Assembly: GCA_020635435.1 (NCBI GenBank)
Contig: JACJZU010000002.1
Coordinates: 124,001-188,000 of the forward strand
Source: Flavobacteriales bacterium
GTDB taxonomy: Bacteria > Bacteroidota > Bacteroidia > NS11-12g > UBA9320
Reading direction: 5' to 3'
Length of the DNA stretch: 64,000 bases
In this document: in pieces, positions 54,701 to 61,800 of the stretch
Layout of the letters: every line of letters begins with the position of its first letter
Position numbering within the stretch: the stretch's first letter is position 1
Made by a program: the position numbers and the translations under genes
The notes under the pieces: model-generated
Told to the model about the DNA's origin: nothing
The model's input: the letters and a program-made list of their open reading frames with translations, nothing else
Database searches by the model: none

Positions 54701-55859
54701 TTCGGATCTGTTGTTAGGCTCGGAAGGAGTAAGTATAAACCTCGGACAAAATTCTGAGATTTCGAGATCGATGAATTACAACATAAGTGGTGTCCCGATG
54801 GGCAATTACTATGTCTTGGTAACCACAGACGTGCGCAACACTATCTACGAAAGCAACGATACGAACAATACGGAAAATGCATTCAACCAGCTCTACGTCA
54901 CCGTACCCTTGCTTAGCATAGGCACTGAATATTTGGATACGATGAGTGACAATGAGAAGATGTACTATCGCTTCATCGTACCCGATTCATTGAAAGGAGA
55001 ATCATTGTTGATTACTTTAAAGGGTGATAGTGCGAATGGCAACAACGAAATGTACTTGCGATACATCGATTTAGCCACAGCGGCCAATTTTGATCAGAAG
55101 CACCGTGATCCATTCCAAGGCAATCAAGAGATTATTTTGCCGGAGGCCGATACAGGAACCTATTATTTGCATATTACCGGAAGTGTAGATCCCGGGAATA
55201 GCCAAAACCTCCGAATCTTAGTGGAAGTATTGCCATTCGAAATACGCAGGATAACACCAAATTCTGGTGGTAACGCAGGTGAGATCACAATCTTGGTTGA
55301 GGGATCTAAATTTGATTCGACCACCAAGTTCTATCTTGAAGTCCCAGGTAGAGTATTCATACCTGAGGATACTGGGGAAATCGTTACGACTGAAGGTTTG
55401 TTGACGAGTAGAGGTTTTGATCTTATCGACCCAACGAAGGCATATGTGACATACGACCTGAGTGGTTGGGATACCGGTTATTATGACTTGGTGGCCTTGA
55501 AAGAAAAGGAGAATGACATTCTCGAAAAGGGATTCCTGATTGAAGAAGGCATCGGGGAGGATCTGCAAGTAAACATCATTAGGCCCGGGAACACGAGGTC
55601 GGGGGTTGTGATATCCATTACGGTTCAATTCACAAATAAGGGGAACAACGATTTAGTTGGCAGAGCGATCGAATTAGTAAGTACCCAGGGTGCTCCGATT
55701 TCACTTACTCCGGGAGGGATTTCTCAAGGTAATTCCACTCTACAGATAGTTGTAGAAGGGACAGAAGGCCCACCTGGGCGATTAGCGGCAGGAGCAAGCG
55801 GGTCTGTCGTTGTTTATGTGCAATCGAGTGCTGCTTTGGGAATAATGGTTAACAAATAG
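42720..55859 (+). CDS. Giant secreted beta-helix/CARDB surface protein (4379 aa)
   Basis: A signal peptide (ends GGLQVKAQ, residue 27) leads into about 480 kDa of beta-structured domains. Residues about 170-2860 hold five modules of some 543 aa, each a CARDB-like sandwich (DAGV/NDAGI..., NFG, LNGSS...) plus a right-handed beta-helix that begins YTVGG.SPDF and closes with PDIGADEF. A sixth sandwich, an FN3-like domain (about 2980-3070) and eight CARDB domains (about 3075-4060, each starting PDLVV) follow. Then come a PPC-like domain, an IPT-like domain and a final sandwich ending GASGSVVVYVQSSAALGIMVNK. Asn, Ser, Thr and Tyr are abundant. No T9SS sorting domain is visible at the C-terminus, odd for a secreted protein here. 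The M4 protease gene follows 8 nt later. Role inferred: surface adhesin or fibre. Confidence 0.9.
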   Translation: MRLKFLRSLQFFIFSLLLAGGLQVKAQTSTLVFDYDFSSCTACGDSVITTSNIRDSFVDATASNKFVSFLQVRAYLFTCTTDSVELYLNGVKMQSSYTVSKCFCGGCDSLAWNILGNNLQGVYNYGGKNIIEIRLKSTSTMWFDRFKVIRTLSDRYNYDAGVTRLDTPMLRSCAGTTPIRVEIANFGRRSFSTVDVEWTWNGSSQTGVTYSSKLDSVSSSGIARALVTLGTKTLSPGKIDTLVAWTDGPGGQVDSAGHNDTLVALITVAFSDTITVGGTSPDFTSLSAAVSALHQYGICGPLVVSIRPGTYTEQLEIGTIPGADSINRVTFTSSTGDSSDVLINYSSSSSSMNYTIRLNYSSNIDFRHVTIEALGSSYSTVVNLNGELDNVGFYSCRFLAATVTTSSTSRALIYRSYAVYNENGQDLTFDRCVFAGGSYGAYLYNAYGNYFNRCQFTNNQFLSQYYTGLYIYYHRNTLVENNFFSYSGTTGAYGMRLYNSTNGLWVVNNRLIGGSPSYNIHINSHSGTMNQRGLVANNLLSTTAASNTSYYANVNLEYNSYLDFVHNNIQRSEDGTEPALQVYYGSNIRTYNNILKCSGNSPALTVYNGGSPNIAYSDHNCYRTMGVLLGSWDGSALSTLNDLQTASGMDSNSVDTDPNYVSLTDLKPYNVDLDAAGKGDPRVPLDFDGLPRDTTNPDIGAIEFDLVKNDAGIVEIKRFVAGSGCYEVVMRNFGKDTLKSVSIGWSLNGSSKTPVSWTGTLAKGDTTHLCLDTTTFSTTQAYNLKVWTSSPNSSTDSFPLNDTSSARYFAALSGDYTLGGGSSDFVNFDSALAALERGGVIDSARFLVQSGTYTSQLVFGSIYGADHEGAVIFQGAAADSTAAVLQFGSTSSSTNYVVKLDMARGITFRHMTLHNTSAGSYKQVVQTNNSVLDITFDHCVLTNNDTTSTSSSVELVEGYAPNMRNLKFIGNVFRNGSTGLYLEGGYNSYASEVVIHGNTFVNQNRRGLILYYQDGISVRNNTILGMRNSMTYGLEFYDWRGPSSLIGNQVYITGTNLYSGIYGSYYYDASDTMVVANNFVSVQSSQSCNGMQLYDLNPGLVAYNNVWNRSTDSSSSGSAIFFSYGDFYVYNNNMVHTANGYAYYLSSEYRFKSNFNNLFSNKSNPVYYDGVNYSSIAAYQSGENKDTNSVAVNPQYTSTSDLHVSSVLLNKKGKPLNLVNVDIDGEQRDSMNPDIGADEFSPPAKDASVIAFASPGSVLIADTLPYTVVVQNFGLDTINEVSAAGRISTSHSTTNFSVTKSTKTLAPGDTTHIRLGTYVFHQDSSYSLTAWSSSPGGVSDQKPSNDTLSQEDIYPAMAGIYTIGGSSPDFSSIRAAVAALKRAGISDTVTFRIRSGTYNERVDLSRFRGTFGRNSIIFESESGDSSTVTIQHTATQSDSNWVVYFRGTEHVTFRKLTIRSSSTGSYARVIQIDNNCKDISIHNCFIEGRNVSSTSQNYSLIYSGNNADEGIWILNNRLRNGSYGVYLYEYPSSSPYTQTLGIRIENNDINCYRYGIYVYYADSLRITGNKITSDNYSSFYGIYIEDADSSLNVSNNTIVLNRGYMGIYIYYGGLNATSLQPINNNFISMLDPTNSGIYGIYSYNGGSLDISYNSIFIANTNSNYGIANYYGSNCRILNNNIEAGSGRALYYYYGSQSSDYNNLHSSGPYLGYKDGTDYADLSAWESGTMLDSNSISVMPQFKSNTDLHMKDLRLNGKAKPLAEVLTDIDGEMRDSITPDIGADEYIPPKLDAGIIDVITPKMPFLADTQQVVVVLGNFGSDTLKTANITWQLNDSTYPVYSWSGSLALGDTAWVKLGSHVFDLDSGYSFKSWTSNPNSGTDALAENDTAELKDQYPALSGIYTVGGGSPDFNTLGDVLTALSRGGVYDSARFDIRSGTYLEQLEFKRYIGANKKHAIIFQSELKDSSKVFLSASSTSSSKNYSVLLDSASGITFRHLTLTTPGITYSNVVRIYGGSTDICFEKCHITGSNTSSTSADRALVYIYAATRNAKIQNVEFRNSNFNFGAYGIYGTGYHLSGQRSEDIRFTNNNFSDQYYYSLYLYYVDRPVIEMNRFEGRASMSSSGTGIYIYYCDKYRVTSNSIKMIPYMGIRAEYSYGSVGDSTLLANNMVSMNGTGTSYGLYLYGASYAYILNNNVRLVSTSTSSYVLYLNGSPYYAYNNNFTHFGNGYAAYYSSYSSSSRIDHNNYFTNGSNIIYRGSTYTSFANYQSSTGLDGNGLNIDPDYVSATDLHTREANLDRAGKAFPHLVPFDFDGEVRDSVTPDIGADEISIPSANDAGIVASTGPIAPFASGSNAVYAVIRNFGSDSLKSATIHWSVNGGTATTYSWTGGLKTYEFDTVNLGNFSFSSGTHYSIRFWTSSPNGVADTINYNDTFDRYNMIPGLIGTYTVGGSAPDFATIADAVTALKNAGTLGNVIFSIRAGTYNETITLEPYSTTSPTSRVTFQSSTGNASDVIWRPKNYGDGKIVYINGADRLRFRNITFRPQAGYTTYIVEMNNSSSNVEFRNNVFDMNSYTYYGTHYGIRSSSDNDDSLVVSNNTFKNGYMGVYLYGINSSNPEKFTRIDSNTFTSQYSYAIAAYYQNGIRIRSNQISSSVTGVEPIYLYYSSGSCELAYNKISRTYNGSSGVDILYHQGGVSMPFLVHNNFITINAGGGTYTAFYTSNSSYLNLYFNSIHVYNGGSSSTPFAAYNTSSLDIRNNIFANSGNGYSFYMSNSTLSQSNYNNFYTAGTTLAGLGATYYTSLSSFRSATGKDAQSLSVDPYFFSDTDLHTGISSLDSAGTPITGITDDIDRESRNTTKPDIGADEFNSLPRNLGVQNVLVPLDGCDMDTIQVKVTLFNYGSQAQVNFPIRYQLNGGLIDSFIVTDTIKRGASLVAEFDSMEILSTGMQYNLKVWTDLNNEQFRANDTVAMVFNNYQKPDSVKSMVPANGTVNVSFPLSLSWLPSTGATHYDIYLWDSTGSKPGSPNFSNLTQISYQINSGLTYGATYYWQIVAKNSVCATEGVIQKFKMKYLPDLVVTSVVTPSSAFSSTNITINWTVKNQGLGNSGGTWFDRLYLSDDALYGSDIFLGGFVNPSAPNAGGTYSQTATVTLPNGISGSYRVFVLTDVYGNLTEGNENNNIARDSGTAMNVSLTPPPDLIVNSVIAPTNGFSGQPVYITYTVKNDGTGPTRSGLWYDRIYITSDSTLNSSLTLLKTIQHVGNLLVDSTYFNASVPIILPNNIKGKRFIIVHTDQTNQEYEYASEGNNTNYDSMEVILTPPPDLVVRDVVVPTSASNREYITVNFHTMNDGGTSTGKAYYDAFYLSQSPVLNTSTAYNLGSIRQPTTGPGDTATNRSVTLRIPSNINGKYYLFVVTDANGYIEELSGESNNVSKGDSIIINSPDLVVRHVDVDARDTSGHLTRIEYWVKNLGPGADLGTTRSDSFYIHTGNTWSSSARRLSRYTYTTTIQPGDSHFVSTTVRIPDGTEGKRYFFVSTDAQLAIFENGKDNNNRGVSDSMTVDLAPYPDLIPRLDTFPDSTEAGNLIKLQYNVRNDGDTTAMPLWRDAVYLSQDSVWSSNDLLLGPFIQNSQLLKGASYDVTLYPTLPSSLTMGTYYFIVRTDYQDNVYEHGSDNQNNIFVSKGIFIDGYPPIDLVVSCPDVADTMWSGLTYVVNYTVTNNGQASTAVGFWTDYVYLSTDSVYSSNDEKIGGYIRSGNLAKGASYSVSLPVKIPNGRSGNFYLIVRTDTANRNVDVDLSSNSKAACKAGAAHRKVLRLTPPPDLKITSWTVPGTGTSGQNINIKYTVKNDGSGPTTAGAWVDKIYLSTDYTLDNSDYSLGSHTHAGDLTAGGSYSVDKDFLIPLDKTGNFIVIIKTDVANVVYEHTQEGNNTAASISTFSQPPPADLIVSQVLAPSTVLSGGTINVQWKVKNQGTNPAQGYIYDNVYLSKDLIADASDLLLGSEGVSINLGQNSEISRSMNYNISGVPMGNYYVLVTTDVRNTIYESNDTNNTENAFNQLYVTVPLLSIGTEYLDTMSDNEKMYYRFIVPDSLKGESLLITLKGDSANGNNEMYLRYIDLATAANFDQKHRDPFQGNQEIILPEADTGTYYLHITGSVDPGNSQNLRILVEVLPFEIRRITPNSGGNAGEITILVEGSKFDSTTKFYLEVPGRVFIPEDTGEIVTTEGLLTSRGFDLIDPTKAYVTYDLSGWDTGYYDLVALKEKENDILEKGFLIEEGIGEDLQVNIIRPGNTRSGVVISITVQFTNKGNNDLVGRAIELVSTQGAPISLTPGGISQGNSTLQIVVEGTEGPPGRLAAGASGSVVVYVQSSAALGIMVNK
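43543..51320 (+). repeat. Five tandem 1.63-kb beta-helix modules in the giant gene
   Basis: The module-start motif GG.SPDF recurs at about 43543, 45171, 46806, 48429 and 50063 (spacing 1623-1635 nt). The closing motif PDIGADEF recurs near 44812, 46420, 48050, 49686 and 51300. Within each, short strand-turn units (NN.F, YGIYLY, NNTI) repeat as in pectate-lyase-like parallel beta-helices. Confidence 0.85.
51939..54900 (+). repeat. Eight tandem CARDB domains in the giant gene
   Basis: Units of about 123 aa (roughly 365-390 nt) begin at about 51939, 52308, 52680, 53043, 53415, 53785, 54178 and 54543. Each starts PDL(V/I)V, then has a V(K/R)N(D/Q)G motif and a D.(I/V)YLS turn, and ends with a DV...(Y/E)E...NN motif: the CARDB/APHP pattern of cell-adhesion-related bacterial domains. 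Confidence 0.9.
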
Positions 55860-55867
55860 GAGAAGTC

Positions 55868-58800
55868 ATGAATAATCTGAGAAATACAATACGAACAATT
55901 CTGTTTTGCGCTCCGCTTTATTTCGGAATGACAGCCAGTTCGACGGCGCAAACAGATAGTGAAATCCGGGTATTGGAAATGGAATACAATAACTCGGGGA
56001 TATTATATTATGTGAAACCACATAGTAGTTGGTCAAATACAAGTATAGAATCATTGCCGGCAATCTTGTCCAAGATTTATAAGGTGCCTGATGGTTGGGG
56101 TTTGCGTGAAGTTGAACGGCAAGTTGTGGAGTCGGGTACTGTGTTGAAGGTGAATCAAACCTACAAAGGTGTAGATGTGGACGGAGGGGATATCATTTTG
56201 CGCTATGGCAACGATGGTAAAATCAGCGATATTCTCGGTACACCGCGTCACATTAACATGGATCCTGTTCCGGATACAATTGGGGCTGCACGTGCGATCG
56301 ATGTTGCGTTGACACATTTGGGTATCGATACGCTTGCCCTGGACGTAAATCCGGCTACCGGGGAACCATTTTATCCGGAGATCCGATTGTGTTATGCACC
56401 CTACAATTCAGATCTGCTTTCAGCTTTTGTACTCTGTTATGAAGTCGAGGTCTTGGTGTCTAGCCCAGCGCGTTACTTTTATTATATCGATGCGCGAAAT
56501 GGGGAAGTGGCAAGCGTGCAGAATGCCTTGATGCATGATAAGATCAAAGGAACAAGTTGGTATTCGGGATCGGTAGAATTTGAGGCGATCAAAAGAGGGA
56601 ATTTCATAACCGGATATTATTACGAAAGCCATGATGCCGTTCGTAAAATCCGTTGTTTCGATCATGGATATAATAAAGCTGTTATAGATGATGATTGGAC
56701 TATGTGTAAACGTCCCGGCGGGCCGCTGCCTAAGCCAATTTTTTGGGATAATTCCACAGATTGGACGGCTACAGATAAAAAAGGGGTTGTTGATGTTATG
56801 TGGGGGATTGGTAAGACTTATGATTACTTCAAAGAGAAGCATTACCGCAATTCATTTGACAACAGGGGTACTTATATTGACAACCGCTTGTACTACGATG
56901 TACTGGAGAGACATTGGGATGCAGCTTGTCCAATTGATACCTTTAAGATAGACTCAACATACTGCAACGCTTATTGGAACGGCAAGCTGTTAACATATGG
57001 GAATGGAAATGGAGTTGCTGCCGGTGTTTACGGAAGTATAAATACCTGCGGTCATGAATTTTCCCACGGAGTTGTTGAATTTACTGCCGGGTTAAAATAC
57101 CAGGGAGAGTCTGGTGCATTAAACGAGTCGTTTGCAGATATGTTCGGTACCGCTATCGAGTTTTATGCCAAGCAGTCGATTGGTTCTAATGGAAACTGGA
57201 AATATGGTGAAGAACATACTACTCCCGCAAATCCGAACGATTGTTTGCGTGATATGTCGGATCCACATGCAACGGGAGATCCGGACACGTATAAAGTAGA
57301 TGCACGTTGGGTCAACACGGCCAACGTGAGTAAGGCAAATGATTATGGGGGTGTACATACCAACTCAGGCGTAGGCAATTACTGGTTTTACCTTTTGAGC
57401 GAGGGAAGTGGAGGTAAAAAGACGAATGAAGCCGGTGATGAATATGATTTCAGCGGTATTGGATTAACCAAGGCTGAGAAAATTGCTTATCGTGCATTGA
57501 GTGCTTATATGGGTAACTGGTCGGATTATGCGCAGGCGAGAAAGGCCACACTGCTCGCAGCAGAAGATTATTACGGTAAGAAATCGAGTGAATACAAAGC
57601 CGTGTGTAATGCTTGGTATGCTGTAAATGTGGGCGAGAAATGCTGCGATACCATGGAGTTGTCGTTCACAATCGAAGAGCCGACTTGTGCGGAGTCCGAG
57701 GATGGCAAGATCAACCTAACGGTTAAGAAAGCAAATGGTCCACTGATATATAGTTGGTTTAAGAACGACACCAACTCAGTAGTTCTCTCAACGAGCCAAA
57801 ATATCGCAGGCCTGAAAGCTGACCGTTACATTGTTATCGTGAAGGATACTGCGGCAAAATGTGAAATCGTTGGCGATACAACACTTGAAGGCAAAACTGT
57901 AGAAGTTACAGTAACCGGGGGAGGCAGTTATTCCGGACCCTGCGATCGTACCTTTGAGATCAGTCTTACATCCTCTGCATCTGGAGGGGAGGCTCCTTAT
58001 ACGTATAATTGGGCTCCAAATGGGGTACTAAAACTAACCCTCGGCGGTAGTAGTAGTTCATTCAATAATTATACAGCAGTGATAACCGATAAGAACGGTT
58101 GTAAGGGCAAGAAAACGACTTCCGTTCTCTATATCCCTATACGATGTTCTTATGACCCAAATGATATAATTGGACCACCGGCTTATGGGGAGGAAGGTTG
58201 GGTTGCCAAGTCGGCTACACTACCTTACAAGATCCGATTTGAGAATGATCCCAAATTTGCCACGGGTCCGGCTCAACGAGTAGAGATAATCCACAAATTA
58301 GATTCTAACGTGAATCTCAACTCTTTCCGCCTGAGCGATTTTGGATTCTATACCTTCAATTTTCAGGTACCTTCAAATAGCATCAATTATTCGAACCGAT
58401 TGGATATCCGCGATTCCTTTGGTATCTATCTCGATGTTCGGGCAGGTGTGAATTCAAGTACCAGAGAGGCGTTTTGGATCTTTGAAAGTATTGATCCGAA
58501 TACAGGTTTACCGCCTTTGGATGGTAGCAAGGGATTCCTTAGGGTAAACGATACCACGAATCATCAAGGTGAAGGTTATGTGAATTATACGATTCGTCCG
58601 GCATCGCATACCGTTACAGGTGATAGCATAAGGGCGATTGCCAATATCACATTCGACGACAATCCGGATATCAATACGCCCAAAATCTTCAACCTGATTG
58701 ATGCCGTTCCGCCTAGTAGCAAAATAGATAGTGTTGCTTCGGTTTTGGATAGCAATAATGTGGTGATGACCATAACTGCAGCCGACGATCCCGGTGGATC

Positions 58801-61800
58801 GGGCTTAGCCACTTTTGATATATATTATTCCGAGAATGGAGGGGCATTTCAGTTGTACTTAACCGAAATTTCCGATACGTTCTTTGCATTTACCGGAAAT
58901 TACGGATCGAGCTATCAGTTCTATTCCAGAGCAAGGGATAATGTGCGAAATCAGGAAGCGTCTCAGGCCATAGGAGATGTTGAATTCAGCGTTGCTCCCG
59001 ATCAATTCTTCAAGGATCTTCCCGCCAATCTGGAATTGTGTTCCGGTGATACGCTTGATCTTCGTTGGTACACTTCCAACCTCACAAATGTTGATCTGGA
59101 ATATTCCGCAGATTCAGGCCTTACTTATACTACCATGGCAACACACGTCGGTGTTGCGGATACACAGTACTTATGGGTTATTCCGAATTCAATTAGCGGT
59201 TCAGGCTTCTATTTTATACGGGCAAAAAGTAGTTCGGGAACTGTTTTGGACACTTCAGACGTATTTAAGCTGAACGCCGGTCCGAGCCCAGAGTTGGGAT
59301 CGGATACAGCTTTCTGTGATGGCAGTACATTCAGTATCACGTTGAGCCCGGGATCCGGATTCAGCAGTTATTCCTGGAGTACCGGAAGCACGAATTCAAC
59401 CCTTAGCATAAATAGTTTTGGTTCTTATGCTGTAACCGTTTCCAATGCCTACGGTTGTTTTGCCAGTGACGAATTGCTTGTTGGTAAAAATTTGAAACCT
59501 GCGGTTATGTACAAGTACAAAACCGACCCGTCATGTTTTGGATATACCAATGGTGATGCGGAGGTAGTAGTTGTATCAGGAACAGCCCCTTATTTTTACT
59601 CCTGGTCACAGGGAGGGACTTCCTCTAGCATCAATTCTCTTGGAACCGGTAAGTACCAAGTAACTGTTACCGACTCCAAAGGCTGTGAAACGGTTGACTC
59701 AATTGAAATAACCGCACCGGCCGTTCTATGGAATACGTTGGCGCTTACACACATAAAATGTTATGGAGGTGCTGATGGCAGTATCGACGTTGGAGTTAGT
59801 GGCGGTACTTCTCCTTATTCTTTTGTGTGGCAAACTAACGATACAACCGAGGATTTGTCAGGTCTACAAGGGGGAACATATTACCTCACTATAACCGATG
59901 CAATGAATTGTTTGCGACTCGATACTGCGATCATCAATGAACCTGATATTTTAAGTACGTCGATGTCCTTGACCCATGTAAACTGCTTCAATGAAGCAAA
60001 TGGAGTTGCAAACCTCAGCGTATCTGGAGGGGTAAGCCCGTACACGTATTTATGGACTGGCGGTTCTACTTCACAGGACCTCAATAATATCGTTGCAGGA
60101 ACTTATGTAGTACTGGTAACAGATTCCAATAATTGTACTATCCTGGACACCGCGGTTATTACCGAACCAAATGAGCTGAAAGCAACGCTCACCTCCACAA
60201 ATGCAAACTGTTTCGGTTCATCGGATGGCACTATCAGTGCCAGCGTTTCAGGAGGAACTAGTGGCTACAGTTACCTATGGAGCAATGGTATAACAACCAA
60301 TAATCTTTCCGGTGTAGGTGCCGGTATTTACCACGTAACGATCACAGATTTGAAGAGCTGTAGCATTACTCGCTCAGCAACGATCACCCAACCCAATGCA
60401 TTACAGGTTAATCTCACCTCTGTTAACGTAAAATGTTTTGGCGCAGCTTCGGGAAGTATAAGCAGTTCAGTAACCGGGGGAACAAGCCCATATTCCTATA
60501 AATGGAGTAATTCGGCAAGTACTGCCGCCCTCTCGGGATTGAGCGCCGGTGTATACACCGTTACAGTTAGCGATCAAAAGAACTGCTCTACTACAGCAAA
60601 AGTTACCATAACCCAACCTACGGCATTGGCTGTTGGAACGGTCGTGACTCATGTGCTGTGTAATGGAGCAGCAACCGGTTCCGTAGATCTGTCAATTAGT
60701 GGAGGTACCAGTCCTTACGCCTACAAGTGGAGCAATAGCGCTACCTCTCAGGATCTGTCTTCAGTTGCTGCCGGAATTTATAGTGTGACTGCAACGGACA
60801 ACAATGCCTGTACGATCGTTACAAGCGCCGTGGTGAACCAGCCCACGGTACTTGCCCGAACGCTCACCCCGGTGCATGTCAAGTGCTTCGGTGGAAATGA
60901 TGGAAGTATCGGCCTCAGCGTGAGTGGAGGTACTTCACCTTATCAGTTCAAGTGGAGCAACTCGGCTACGTCCAAGGATCTTACGGGATTAAGCGCAGCT
61001 ACCTATGCCGTGACGATCTCGGATGCGAATAATTGTACGATCACCGGAAGTGCTGCGGTCAATCAACCCACTGCTTTGAGCTCTTCTTCAACGAAATCAG
61101 ATGTAAAATGTAATGGTGGAAACACCGGATCGATCGATGTGAGCGTGAGTGGTGGTACATCTCCATATTCCTACAAATGGAGTAACAACGCCACTACGCA
61201 GGATCTGAATAACCTGAGCGTTGGAACGTATACAGTTACCATCACGGATGCCAATTTATGTACCCGTACCGAATCAGCTACAATTGGTCAACCCACTGCC
61301 CTGAGTATCGGAACGTCGATCACACATGTTCTTTGTAACGGCTTTACAACCGGTGCTGTAGATCTGTCGGTTAGCGGTGGTGTACCGGGTTATACCTACA
61401 AATGGAGCAACGGTTCCAGCACCGAGGATCTCAGTGCCATTGCGGCCGGTAGTTATTCGGTCACCGCCACCGATCAGAATGCCTGTACCGTGACCACTAC
61501 AGCTGTGGTGAACCAACCCACTGCGCTCAGCCGAACACTGACACCGGTCGACGTGAAGTGTAACGGTGGCAATGACGGAAGTATAAGCCTCAGCGTAAGC
61601 GGCGGTGTTTCGCCATACCAATACAAGTGGAGCAATACGGCAACGACCAAAGACCTTTCCGGTCTTACAGCTGCCACCTATTCCGTTACCATTACCGATG
61701 CGAATAATTGCAGCATTACAGGAAGCGCCTCGGTTGGGCAACCTACCATCTTATCGTCCGGTTTTACAAAAGTTGACGTACTCTGTAATGGCAACAACAC

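Noticed and set aside
43346..55628. Many short antisense frames under the giant gene
   Set aside because: They follow the composition of the sense repeats and carry no motifs or starts with support.
55850..55875. Frameshift joining the giant protein and the M4 protease into one gene
   Set aside because: The second gene has its own ATG, a purine-rich ribosome-binding-like site and a signal peptide, so they are two proteins.
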